Shown here one piece after another: positions 8,249 through 16,992 of a stretch of 64,000 nt of DNA (its first letter is position 1; every line of letters starts with the position of its first letter). This stretch comes from DATFDN01 sp963818885. GTDB lineage: Bacteria > Pseudomonadota > Alphaproteobacteria > Acetobacterales > Acetobacteraceae. The notes under the pieces are model-generated. The model made no database searches. It was not told where the DNA came from and saw nothing but the letters and a program-made list of their open reading frames with translations. The position numbers were made by a program, and so were the translations under genes. The DNA is taken from positions 372,001 through 436,000 of the forward strand of contig CAWFTP010000003.1 in assembly GCA_963818885.1 (NCBI GenBank). Direction: 5' to 3'.

Positions 8249-9144
8249 CAGCGCTGCTTCGGATCGAGGATGTCGCGCAGCCCGTCGCCCAGCAGGTTGA
8301 AGGCGAGAGCAGCGACGAAGATGGCGATGCCGGGGATCGTCGGCACCCACCATTGCTGCAGGATGTAGCCGCGGGTCGCCGCGATCATGGTGCCCCATTC
8401 GGGCATCGGCGGCTGCGCGCCCATGCCGAGGAAGCCGAGGCCCGCTGCCGTCAGGATGATCCCCGCCATGTCGAGCGTCACCCGCACGATGATCGTGGAC
8501 ACCGCGAGCGGCATGATGTGGCGCACGATGATCCGCCCCGCCCCCGCCCCGGTGAGCCGGACGGCGGCGACGAAGTCGGCGTTGCGCACCGTCAGCGTGT
8601 CAGCGCGCGCGAGCCGTGCATAGGGCGGCCAGGCGGTCAGCGCGATCGCGAACACCGCGCTGGTGACGCCGGGGCGCAGCGCGGCGACGAAGGCGAGCGC
8701 CAGGATCAGCCGGGGGAAGGCGAGAAAGATGTCGGTCACCCGCATCAGCAGCCGGTCCGCCCAGCCGCCCAGGTAGCCGGCAATGCAGCCGATCAGCAGG
8801 CCGACCGGGGCGACCATCAGAACCACCGCCACGACCATGCCCAGCGTGATTCGCCCGCCATAGAGGATGCGGGTGTAGAGATCGCGCCCCAGCTCGTCGG
8901 TGCCGAACCAGTGCACCGCCGAGGGCGGAGCCAGGCGCAGGGCCAGGTTCTGCGCGTCGGGGTTCTGGGAAGTCAGGAGCGGCGCGGCGAGCGAGGCGAT
9001 GACCAGCACCAGCACCGTGATCAGCCCGGCAAGGGCAAGCCCGTTGCGCTGGAACAGCATCCAGGCCCGATAGCGCCGCCCCCACGCCGCCTGGCCGCGC
9101 GAGCACGGCGTGTCGGTCAGCAGCCAGGCGCGGGTGCCGCTCAT
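8248..9144 (-). CDS. ABC transporter permease (DppC-like)
   Basis: Integral membrane permease, 298 aa from ATG 9144 (ATGA overlap with the upstream permease). It has the N-terminal OppC_N helix (residues about 35-60), the periplasmic WFGTDELGRDLYTRILYGGR motif and five further membrane segments. The cytoplasmic EAA-like loop is near VRNADFVAAVRLTGAG, followed by the C-terminal LNLLGDGLRDILDPKQR. Pairs with the DppB-like permease. Confidence 0.9.
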   Translation of the reverse strand: MSGTRAWLLTDTPCSRGQAAWGRRYRAWMLFQRNGLALAGLITVLVLVIASLAAPLLTSQNPDAQNLALRLAPPSAVHWFGTDELGRDLYTRILYGGRITLGMVVAVVLMVAPVGLLIGCIAGYLGGWADRLLMRVTDIFLAFPRLILALAFVAALRPGVTSAVFAIALTAWPPYARLARADTLTVRNADFVAAVRLTGAGAGRIIVRHIMPLAVSTIIVRVTLDMAGIILTAAGLGFLGMGAQPPMPEWGTMIAATRGYILQQWWVPTIPGIAIFVAALAFNLLGDGLRDILDPKQR

Positions 9145-10202
9145 CGCGTGCGCGGGTCCAGCAGCCGGTACGACAGGTCGGCCAATAAGTTGAGCACGAC
9201 GTAGATCAGCCCGACCACCAAGGTGGCGCCGAGCACCGCGTTCATGTCGGCGTTCAGCAGCGACACCGTGAGGTAGAGCCCGATGCCGGGCCAGGAGAAC
9301 ACCGTCTCCGTCAGCACCGCCCCCTCCAGCAGCCCGGCATAGGCGAGCGCGATCACCGTGATCAGCGGCACCGCGATATTGGCGAAGGCGTGCCGCCACA
9401 GGATGCGCGTCGCCGACAGCCCCTTGGCTCGCGCCGTGACGATATACTCGCCGGCCAGCGCATCCAGCATGAAGGAGCGCGTCATGCGCGTGATGTAGGC
9501 GAGGCTGAACCAGGCAAGCACCAGGGCCGGCATGGCGAGGTGGGCCAGCGCGTCGCGGAACACATCCCACTGCCCGGCGATCGCGGCGTCGATGACCAGC
9601 ATCCCGGTCACCCGGTCGACCATGCCGTCATACATGACGTCGATCTGCCCGGTGCCCGGCGCGATGCTGAGCTTGGCGTAGAACACCAGCAGGAAGATCA
9701 GCCCGAGCACGAACACCGGGATCGACTGCCCGGCGAGGCTGATGACGCGCACCGCGTGATCGAAATACGAGCCCTGGCGCGCCGCCGCGATGACGCCCGC
9801 CGGAATGCCGATGATGAGCGCTAGCAGGATCGCCGCGGTCGCCAGCTCGAACGTCGCCGGGAAGTAGGTGGCGATGTCCTGCGTCACCGGATGCGTGGTC
9901 ATCACGCTGCGCCCGAGATCGCCGTGGAACAAATGCGTCAGGTAGATGCCGAACTGCACCGGCAGCGGCCGGTCGAGGCCGAGCTCGACGCGGACGCGCG
10001 CGATCACGTCGGGCGGCGCGTGATCGCCCACGATGGCGATCACCGGATCGATCGGCATCACCCGCCCGATCAGGAAGGTGATGAGGATCAGCCCGAACAG
10101 CGTGATCGGAATGGAAGAGGCGGTGCCGAAGAGCGAAGCGAACCGGCCGCGCCTGCCCGCTCTTGCGACGGGTGAGTCGATCGGGGTGTCGGCGCCGCTC
10201 AA
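9141..10202 (-). CDS. ABC transporter permease (DppB-like)
   Basis: Integral membrane permease, 353 aa. The N-terminal helix around residues 27-50 (SIPITLFGLILITFLIGRV) is followed by a large periplasmic loop with DRPLPVQFGIYL, five more membrane segments, and the EAA loop containing YIVTARAKGLSATRILWRHA. The ending LLNLLADLSYRLLDPRTR is standard for the family. Start and stop both overlap neighbours by ATGA. Confidence 0.9.
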   Translation of the reverse strand: MSGADTPIDSPVARAGRRGRFASLFGTASSIPITLFGLILITFLIGRVMPIDPVIAIVGDHAPPDVIARVRVELGLDRPLPVQFGIYLTHLFHGDLGRSVMTTHPVTQDIATYFPATFELATAAILLALIIGIPAGVIAAARQGSYFDHAVRVISLAGQSIPVFVLGLIFLLVFYAKLSIAPGTGQIDVMYDGMVDRVTGMLVIDAAIAGQWDVFRDALAHLAMPALVLAWFSLAYITRMTRSFMLDALAGEYIVTARAKGLSATRILWRHAFANIAVPLITVIALAYAGLLEGAVLTETVFSWPGIGLYLTVSLLNADMNAVLGATLVVGLIYVVLNLLADLSYRLLDPRTR

Positions 10203-11795
10203 GTCTTGCGGATATTCGCGTAGCGGGTGAAGTCGGGCATCGCGCCCATGTAGAACCCGCTCACGCCCTTGCCCATCACCGCGACCGCGTTCCTCTGCAG
10301 CACCATGGCGAACGGCGCGGCGTCCCAGAACTGCTCCTGCATGTCATGGTACATGCCCAGACGGGTCTCGCTGTCCAGCTCCTTCGCCGCGAGCTCAACC
10401 TCGGTGGTGAGCTGCTTGTTCACAAAATGGCTTCGCCAGGCGAGGATCTTGAGCTTGCTGTTGTCGCTGTCGTCCGGATTGGCGCAGAAGGCCTGCGCGT
10501 TGGAATTCGGGTCGAAATAGTCCGAACCCCAGACCAGCATGGCAAGCTGGTGCTGGCGCGCCCGGGTCTTGGTGATGACCTGCTTCTGTTCCCCGGGCAG
10601 CAGCTGCACCTTGATCCCGATCTGGCCGAGATTGGCTTGCACCGCCTGCGCGATCTGATCGAAGGGGGGCTCGGAGATGTAGTCCATGGTGGCGGAGAAC
10701 CCGTCCGGCATCCCGGCTTGCGCCATCAGCGTCTTCGCCCGTCCTGGACTCAGCTCGAACGGCTGATCACTCAGCGCCCCGGGTATGCCGCGCGGCAGGA
10801 AGGATTGCTGCACGGTCCAGGTATCCGGCGTGATGTGCTGCGCGACTCCCGCATAGTCGATCGCCCATTTGATCGCCTGCTGCACGGCGCCGTTGGTGAG
10901 CTGCGGCATCGACTGGTTCATCGCGATGTAGAGGGATTGCGCCTGGCCCGCCTCTACGATGTGGAGGTCGGGATGCTGTTTGACGAGCTTGAGCTGGTCG
11001 GAGAGCAGATCCCGCGCGATGTCGACGCCGCCTTTCTGCAGCAGCAGGAGCTGCTCGGCCGGGTCCTTGACGTGGCGCAGCACGATCCGTTTCACCCCAG
11101 TGGCGATACCGGATTTCGGGCTCGCGTCGACGATGACGTGATCCGATGCCTGCCACGAGGTGAGCCGGAACGGACCCGCCCCGGCCGAATGCGTCTTTAG
11201 CCAGCCGTTGCCGAGATCGTCGCCGCTTGCATGCGCCATCGCCGTTGCCTTCTCGACGATAGAGCCGACATTCGCGGACAGGCAGGTACAGGACGAAGCT
11301 CGGCGCCTGCTTGATCGGCAGCTTCATGACCACGGTGTGGTCGTCGGTGGCGCGGATCAGCTCGGCGACATTGTCCTTGGTGTAGCCGAACTGAGTGATG
11401 ATGAAGGCAGGTGTCTTGTTGAGCTGGACGATCCGGTGCAGCGAGAACTCGACATCCGCCGCCGTTACCGGCTTGCCCGACTCGAAATGGGCATCCTTGG
11501 TCAGGTGGAAGGTGAAGCCGCTTCCGTCCGGCGCCACCTCCCAGGACTGCGCGAGATCGGGGGCGATCTTGTTCGGATCGGCGGGGTCGGGGACGATCAG
11601 CTTGCGATAGCAGTTGCCGTCCACCTCGTTGTCAGTGAACTCATAGGACTCCGCCGGATCGAAGCTGATGATGTCGTCGATCTGATGCGCCATCACGCAG
11701 ATCCCGGGCGGGGTCTGCGCCTCCGCCCTGGGCCATGACAGCCCCGCGGTCCCAGCGGCTGCGGTGGCGGCGATAAGGCTGCGGCGGGTCAGCAT
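10199..11795 (-). pseudogene. ABC transporter substrate-binding protein, family 5 (one frameshift)
   Basis: Periplasmic solute-binding protein for the Dpp-like transporter. ATG 11795 begins a Tat-like signal peptide (MLTRRSLIAATAAAG, cleavage likely after RAEA). The N-terminal frame carries DPAESYEFTDNE and the SBP_bac_5 core to about residue 174. A one-base shift near 11275, where LPVRECRLYRRE should read LPV-ANVGSIVEKATAM, breaks the frame; the C-terminal part continues to 10199 with family features intact. The full protein would be about 530 aa. An error is more likely than decay because the rest of the operon is intact. The ligand (peptide, opine, glutathione or similar) cannot be told. 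Confidence 0.8.
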
Positions 11796-11954
11796 CGCGG
11801 GGCCTCTTCGGCGGTGAGTGGCCGCACCATAGCGGGCGGCGTCGGCCGCGCAAACGACCCAACGCAGCCTAGCTTGCCTGGCGGTACCGGCTGCCATTTG
11901 ACACGGACGTCGCCACTGGCGACTCACGCGGACTTCTCACCTGGGCACTCCGTC

Positions 11955-12824
11955 TTGACCGCTCCCCCTGTCCATATCATCGGCGCGTCCGGCCGTACGG
12001 GAACGGCGCTCTGCCGCGCGCTGCTCGGAGCCGGGCGGGAGATCGTGCCAATCGTGCGCGATCCAGCGAAATGGACCGCACGCGGCCTGCCGGGGTCGCC
12101 GCGAACCGCCGACCTGACCGACCCAGATGCGCTTCGCGGCGCGCTTGTCGACGCCGCGGTCGTGGTGTCTTGCGCCCACGCCCGCCACACGGCGGCGCTT
12201 CTCGCCGCAGCACCCGGTGCCGTCCGTTTCGTCCTGCTCGGCAGTACGCGCCGCTTCACAAGCTGGCCGGACGCGCACGGGCTGGGCGTGATCGCCGGCG
12301 AGACGGCATTCCTCGCTTCCGGGCGCCCCGGCGTCATGCTCCACCCGACGATGATCTACGGAGCCCAAGGCGAGAACAACGTCCAACGCCTCGCCGCGCT
12401 GCTGCGCCGCGTGCCGTTCGTGCCGTTACCGGCGGGCGGTACCGCGCTGGTGCAGCCGATCCACCAGGACGACGTGACGCGCGCGATCATCGCCGCCACC
12501 GGGCAGGACTGGCGCGGCCCGGAGACCCTCGTGATCGCCGGACCCGAACCCATCCCTTATGCGGGGTTCGTCCGCGAAGTCGCGGCGGCGGCCGGCCTCG
12601 GTCCGCCGCGCATCGTCGCGGTGCCGGGCGGAACGCTGGTCGCCCTCGCCCCCCTGCTCGGCGGCCTGCCCTTCCTGCCGCGCATCCGCACCGAGGAGGT
12701 CCGCCGGCTGATGGAGGACAAAGCGTTCGACATCGGCCCGATGCGGGCCCGCCTCGGGGTTGCGCCGATCCCCCTCGCGGCCGGCCTTGCACGCACCTTC
12801 GCCGCGTCGCACAACGGAACATAA
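11955..12824 (+). CDS. NAD(P)-binding, NmrA-like/epimerase-type protein
   Basis: Atypical short-chain dehydrogenase of about 290 aa. The Rossmann glycine motif HIIGASGRTGTALCRALL lies at the very N-terminus, which favours the TTG start at 11955 over an open extension back to 11814. YGAQGENNVQRLA and VQPIHQDDVTRAIIAA match NAD-dependent epimerases or complex I NDUFA9-like proteins. The classical Tyr-x3-Lys pair is not evident, so it may be a sensor or chaperone rather than an enzyme. 18 bases separate it from the M20 gene, a probable co-transcript. Confidence 0.75.
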   Translation: MTAPPVHIIGASGRTGTALCRALLGAGREIVPIVRDPAKWTARGLPGSPRTADLTDPDALRGALVDAAVVVSCAHARHTAALLAAAPGAVRFVLLGSTRRFTSWPDAHGLGVIAGETAFLASGRPGVMLHPTMIYGAQGENNVQRLAALLRRVPFVPLPAGGTALVQPIHQDDVTRAIIAATGQDWRGPETLVIAGPEPIPYAGFVREVAAAAGLGPPRIVAVPGGTLVALAPLLGGLPFLPRIRTEEVRRLMEDKAFDIGPMRARLGVAPIPLAAGLARTFAASHNGT

Positions 12825-12842
12825 CCAACCGGAGCGCCCCGC

Positions 12843-14024
12843 ATGCCCATCATCAACCGTATCGCCGACTTTCACGACGAGATGACCGCCTGGCGGCGCG
12901 ATCTGCACGCCCATCCGGAGCTTGCCCTGCAAGAGGTGCGCACCAGCGGCGTGGTCGCGGGCAAGCTGCGCGAATTCGGCGTCGACGAGGTGATGACCGG
13001 CATCGCCAAGACCGGCGTGGTCGGTGTGATCCACGGCCGCAACGGCCCGGGCGAGGACGCGATCGGGCTACGCGCCGATATGGACGCGCTGCCGATCGAG
13101 GAGGCGACCGGGCTCGACCACGCCTCGGTCAACCCAGGCGTGATGCACGCCTGTGGGCATGACGGGCACACGACGATGCTTCTGGGGGCGGCGAAATACC
13201 TCGCCGAGACGCGCAATTTCGACGGCACCGTCTACGTGATTTTCCAGCCGGCGGAGGAGAACCTCGCCGGCGGGCGGATCATGGTGGAGGAGGGATTGTT
13301 CGAGCGCTTCCCGATGCGCCAGGTCTTCGGGATGCACAACTGGCCCTCGGTCCCCGCCGGCAAGTTCGTCTGGCGCGAGGGCCCTATGATGGCGGCGGTC
13401 GCCAATATCGAGATCACCGTCACCGGCAAGGGCTCGCACGGCGCGCATCCGGATGATGGCATCGACCCGATCGTCGTCGCCGCACAGATCGTCAGCGCCT
13501 TGCAGACCATCGTCGCGCGCAACATCAAGCCGACCGAGGGCGGAGTTGTGACGATCGGCCACATCAATGGTGGGCACATCTATAATGTGATCCCTGAGAC
13601 CGTGCGGATGCTGGGAACCGCGCGCTGGTTCAAGCCGGAAGTCGGCGACAAGCTGGAATCGGGCGTGCGCCGCCTCGCGACCGGCATCGCCGAGAGCTTC
13701 GGCGCGCACGCCGACGTGGTGTTCGACCGCGCTTACCCAGCCACGGTCAATGATCCGGAGGCGACCCAGATGACCCTCGCGGCCGCCCGCGCCGTCGCCG
13801 GCGAGCAACGGGTCGAGCCGCTCGACCAGCCGACGATGGGAGGCGAGGACTTCGCCTTCATGCTGCAAGCCAAGCAGGGCAGCTACATCTTCCTGGGCGG
13901 CGGGCGCGATCCGAACGATTTCCGCGTGCATCACCCGCGCTACGACTTCAACGACGCGATCCTGCCGGTCGGCGCCTCCTACTGGGCGACGCTCGCCGAG
14001 CAGCTCCTGCCGCGAAGGGGATGA
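12843..14024 (+). CDS. M20 family metallopeptidase/amidohydrolase (hippurate hydrolase-like)
   Basis: Zn/Mn-dependent amidohydrolase (M20D; hippuricase, IAA-amino-acid hydrolase, N-acetyl-diaminopimelate deacetylase relatives), 393 aa. N-terminal RRDLHAHPEL, metal motifs HACGHDGHTTMLLGA and FQPAEENLAGG, the dimerisation-domain GSHGAHPDDGIDPI, and C-terminal MGGEDFAFML are all present. It probably removes an acyl group from an N-acyl amino acid in the cytosol. RBS region CCGGAGCGCC precedes ATG 12843. Confidence 0.9.
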   Translation: MPIINRIADFHDEMTAWRRDLHAHPELALQEVRTSGVVAGKLREFGVDEVMTGIAKTGVVGVIHGRNGPGEDAIGLRADMDALPIEEATGLDHASVNPGVMHACGHDGHTTMLLGAAKYLAETRNFDGTVYVIFQPAEENLAGGRIMVEEGLFERFPMRQVFGMHNWPSVPAGKFVWREGPMMAAVANIEITVTGKGSHGAHPDDGIDPIVVAAQIVSALQTIVARNIKPTEGGVVTIGHINGGHIYNVIPETVRMLGTARWFKPEVGDKLESGVRRLATGIAESFGAHADVVFDRAYPATVNDPEATQMTLAAARAVAGEQRVEPLDQPTMGGEDFAFMLQAKQGSYIFLGGGRDPNDFRVHHPRYDFNDAILPVGASYWATLAEQLLPRRG

Positions 14025-14030
14025 GGATTC

Positions 14031-14108
14031 GTAGGGCGGAAAAGCGCAGCGCCTTCCGCCACCTGCTCGCGTCCTCGCGGCGGAATGCGCTTCGCTTTTC
14101 CGCCCTAC
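14031..14108. repeat. REP-like long inverted repeat
   Basis: Left arm 14031-14060 starts GTAGGGCGGAAAAGCGCAGC; right arm 14079-14108 ends CGCTTTTCCGCCCTAC and is its near-complete reverse complement, with 18 bases between. It lies just after the M20 gene and covers the end of the convergent DUF2237 gene. This is the form of a bacterial REP/BIME-type element and could end transcription from both sides. Only this copy was seen in the window. Confidence 0.75.
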
Positions 14109-14506
14109 TGCAAATCAACCGCGTGGCGCTTGAGGTCGGCGAGGTCGCAGTCGCCGAGCGCGCTGATCTCGGTCGCGCGCAGCACCACCGTTGGCGCCTT
14201 CCCGACCTCCAGCGCCTCCGCCCAGCGCGAGGCGCAGAGGCACCAGCGGTCGCCCGGCTTCAATCCGGCGAAGCCGAACTCGGGTTGCGGGGTTGATAGA
14301 TCATTGCCGCGCGCCCTGCTGAAGGCAAGGAACTCCGCCGTCATCTCCACGCAGACCGTGTGGCAGCCCAAATCCTCGGGCCCGGTGTCGCAGCAGCCGG
14401 TCCGGTAGAACCCGGTCCTCGGCTGCAGCGAGCAGATTTCGAGCGCGCCGCCCAGCACGTTGCGCGAATTGCTCCGCCGTCCGCCCTCGCCCACGTCCAA
14501 CGGCAT
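14105..14506 (-). CDS. DUF2237 family protein
   Basis: Conserved protein of unknown function, 133 aa, from ATG 14506. It contains nearly all the family signature: NVLGGALEICS, TGFYRTGCCDTGPEDLG, HTVCVEMTAEFL, RGNDLSTPQPEFGF, GLKPGDRWCLCASRW. The many conserved Cys suggest a metal or redox role, not demonstrated. The open frame continues far upstream on this strand, antisense to the LLM and lactate-dehydrogenase-like genes, but only this part has family similarity. Its stop lies in the REP-like repeat. Confidence 0.85.
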   Translation of the reverse strand: MPLDVGEGGRRSNSRNVLGGALEICSLQPRTGFYRTGCCDTGPEDLGCHTVCVEMTAEFLAFSRARGNDLSTPQPEFGFAGLKPGDRWCLCASRWAEALEVGKAPTVVLRATEISALGDCDLADLKRHAVDLQ

Positions 14507-14614
14507 CGCGGCCTCCTCGTCTTGGCGGCCTGACGCAAAGCGCCGCCCGGCGCCGCATGTCAAGCCGACGCTCGGGGCTGCTATGCTGGGGATGGCCCAC
14601 ATGAGGACTTCGCG

Positions 14615-15674
14615 ATGGCGCGGCTGAAATTCGGCCTTTGCTACATTCCCGACTACCACGCCGAACTGTCCGGCTCCTGGCGCGACTGGTACGAGAACAT
14701 GATCGCCGAGGTCCGGCTCGCCGACCGGCTCGGCCTCGACGGCGCCTGGTTCGCCGAGCACCGCGTTCCCGGCTTCGCGTTCGGCAATCCGGCACTGTTC
14801 ATCACCGCCTGCGCGCGCGAGACACGGCGCATCCGGCTCGGCGCCTCGGTGAGCCTGCTGCCGCTCAACAATCCGGTGCGTATCGCCGAGGACTATCAGG
14901 CCGCCGACGTGCTGTCGGGCGGCCGGCTGGAGTTCGGCGTCGGACGCGGTCTCTACAAATATGACTACGACGCCTCGAATGTCCCGATGGCGGAAAGCCG
15001 CGAGCGGTTCGACGAGAATCTCGCGATCGTGCGCGCGCTGTGGGAGCAGGAGAACGTGACGTATCGCGGCCGCTGGACCACGCTCGAAGCGCACACCGTC
15101 GCGCCGCGGCCGATCCAGCGCACCGCCCCGCTCTGGGTGGCGGCGATCCGCAGCGAGGAATCCTACCGCTGGGCCGGGGCGAACGGTTTCAACTTGCTGG
15201 TCGCGCCGTTCTTCTTCACCGAGGCATCCGAACAGATCCGCCTGCTCGACCTTTATCGCGACAATCTCGCCCGCGCCGGGCACGATCCGGCTACCAAGGA
15301 GGTGATGGCGGTCTACCACATGTTCTGCGCCGGCTCGGATGCGGAGGTCGCGGAGTTCGCCGATCCCGCATTGGGCCGCTATCAGGCCTTCACCAAGGCG
15401 ACCGACCTGAGCCGCCATGCGTTCCGCGATCCGGTCGCCTACAAGGATTGGAAGGGCTTCTTCGAGAACCGCGAGACGATCACGCTCGAGCAGATGAAGG
15501 CCTCGCGCGCGGTGATCGGCACCGCCGCCGAATGCCGCGACAAGGTGGCGACGCTCGCGGAGCGGTTCGGCCTGACCTATCTGACCTTCGAGGTCAATTT
15601 CGGCGCCCTCCCGCACGAGCGCGTCACCGAGTTCAGTGGAGCGTTTCGCGGCGGAAGTCGTCGCCGCGCTGTAA
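14615..15674 (+). CDS. LLM class flavin-dependent oxidoreductase (frameshift near the 3' end)
   Basis: Bacterial luciferase-like TIM-barrel flavoprotein of about 352 aa using reduced FMN or F420. Visible: FGLCYIPDYHAEL, DGAWFAEHRVPGF, RLGASVSLLPLNNPVRIAED, GRLEFGVGRGLYKYDY, and VIGTAAECRDKVATLAE. As written the frame runs on into the next gene, giving an apparent 738-residue fusion. A one-base shift near 15637 restores the usual ending ERFAAEVVAAL and a TAA at 15672-15674, eleven bases before the next gene's ATG. I therefore annotate two genes. Substrate unknown. Confidence 0.82.
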
Positions 15675-15685
15675 GCGGGATCGCC

Positions 15686-16831
15686 ATGCGCCTGCGCGAT
15701 TGTTACAATTTCCACGATTTCCGGAAACTGGCGAGGCGGCGGCTGCCGGGGCCGATCTTCGATTATATCGATGGGGGCGCCGACGATAAGTCGACCCTGC
15801 GCCACAACACCGCGAGCTTTCGGCGATGCGATCTGGTGCCGAACGTCCTGCGGGGCGTAGAAGAGGTCGATCTTTCGGTCACCGTGATGGGCCAGAGGCT
15901 CGCGATGCCGGTGTATTGCTCGCCCACCGCGCTGCAACGCCTGTTCCATTGGCAAGGTGAACGGGCGGTCGCCGCAGCTGCAGCGAAATATGGGACGATG
16001 TTCGGCGTATCGTCGCTCGGCACTGTCAGCCTCGAGGAGCTGCGCAAGGCGTATCGAACGCCGCAAGTCTATCAGTTCTATTTCCATAAGGACCGCGGCC
16101 TCAACGCCGCCATGATGCAGCGCGCGAAGCAGGCCGGTGTCGACGTGATGATGCTGACGGTCGACAGCATCACCGGCGGCAACCGAGAACGCGACCTGCG
16201 CACTGGGTTTTCCATTCCCTTCCAGCTGACCCTGGCGGGCATGCTCCAGTTTGCCCTGAAGCCGCCCTGGGCGATCGACTACGTCACCCACGAGAAGTTC
16301 AGGCTGCCGCAGCTCGAGGAGCACGTCGACATGGGCGGCGGGGCGATGTCGATCGGGCGGTATTTCACCGAGATGCTTGATCCCTCGATGGACTGGGACG
16401 ACGTCGCCGAGATGGTCGAGGCCTGGAACGGCCAGTTCTGTCTGAAAGGGATCATGTCGGTCGCCGATGCGGAATATGCCGCGGAGATCGGTTGCACGGG
16501 GATCGTCTTGTCCAACCACGGCGGCCGGCAGCTCGACGGCTCGCGCTCGGCGTTCGACCAGTTGGCAGAGGTCGTCGACGCGGTTGGTGACCGGATCGAT
16601 GTCATGATGGACGGCGGCATCCAGCGCGGGACCCATGTCCTCAAGGCTCTCTCGCTCGGCGCCAAGGCGGTCGGGGTGGGACGGTATTATCTGTTCCCCC
16701 TGGCGGCGGCCGGGGAAGCGGGAGTCGAGCGGGCGCTGGGCCTGATGCGGGCGGAGCTCGAGCGCGACATGCGGCTGATGGGCTGCGCCTCGGTCGCACA
16801 GCTCTCGCGCGCCAATCTCCGGTTCCGATAG
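15686..16831 (+). CDS. FMN-dependent alpha-hydroxy acid dehydrogenase (L-lactate dehydrogenase-like)
   Basis: 381 aa from ATG 15686. TIM-barrel FMN enzyme oxidising L-lactate, mandelate or glycolate-type hydroxy acids. It has IFDYIDGGADDKSTLRHN at the N-terminus, MPVYCSPTALQRLFHW, the Q-Y-Y pattern VYQFYFHKDR, LKGIMSVADAEYA with the FMN-binding lysine, and the catalytic histidine/arginine segment VLSNHGGRQLDGSRS followed by DGGIQRGTHVLKALSLGA. Closer to lactate dehydrogenase/cytochrome-b2 type than to mandelate dehydrogenase, by eye only. Likely co-transcribed with the LLM gene. Confidence 0.88.
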   Translation: MRLRDCYNFHDFRKLARRRLPGPIFDYIDGGADDKSTLRHNTASFRRCDLVPNVLRGVEEVDLSVTVMGQRLAMPVYCSPTALQRLFHWQGERAVAAAAAKYGTMFGVSSLGTVSLEELRKAYRTPQVYQFYFHKDRGLNAAMMQRAKQAGVDVMMLTVDSITGGNRERDLRTGFSIPFQLTLAGMLQFALKPPWAIDYVTHEKFRLPQLEEHVDMGGGAMSIGRYFTEMLDPSMDWDDVAEMVEAWNGQFCLKGIMSVADAEYAAEIGCTGIVLSNHGGRQLDGSRSAFDQLAEVVDAVGDRIDVMMDGGIQRGTHVLKALSLGAKAVGVGRYYLFPLAAAGEAGVERALGLMRAELERDMRLMGCASVAQLSRANLRFR

Positions 16832-16930
16832 TCCACGACCCGGGTATCGCGACCGGTGGATTCGGCGCTATAAGAACATCCAGGGAACACTGGTGCCAAG
16901 TGGCCCGTGGGCAACAGACATGCCGTATGT

Positions 16931-16945
16931 GGGGTGCAGCACCCC
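16931..16945 (+). other. Short GC-rich hairpin upstream of nrdA
   Basis: GGGGTGCAGCACCCC can form a six-base-pair stem with a three-base loop, seven bases before the NrdR-like box. It could be a structural element of the nrdA leader or chance in GC-rich DNA. Confidence 0.35.
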
Positions 16946-16951
16946 CAGGCC

Positions 16952-16967
16952 ACCCTATATATTGTTT
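16952..16967. promoter_or_regulatory. NrdR box upstream of nrdA
   Basis: ACCCTATATATTGTTT matches the published NrdR consensus (acaCwAtATaTwGtgt) at 14 of 16 positions and starts 41 bases before the nrdA start codon. NrdR is the (d)ATP-sensing repressor of ribonucleotide reductase genes. NrdR boxes usually come in pairs about 31 bases apart; a convincing second copy was not found. Confidence 0.65.
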
Positions 16968-16992
16968 GACGGACGCCCGATCCGGGACCGAG

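Noticed and set aside
11814..11954. Upstream extension of the NmrA-like gene to ATG 11814
   Set aside because: The extra 47 residues are low-complexity intergenic translation next to the divergent transporter promoter; the Rossmann fold begins directly after the TTG at 11955.
14506..16636. Very long minus-strand open frame upstream of the DUF2237 gene
   Set aside because: It is antisense to the LLM and alpha-hydroxy acid dehydrogenase genes; only the last 133 codons show family similarity.
16880..16992. Possible cobalamin riboswitch before nrdA (GGGAA...GGTG...AA pattern)
   Set aside because: A few short elements resemble the core, but the B12 box and the conserved CCCGC-ACTGT segment are not recognisable, and an NrdR-like box explains control. 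A covariance-model search would decide.
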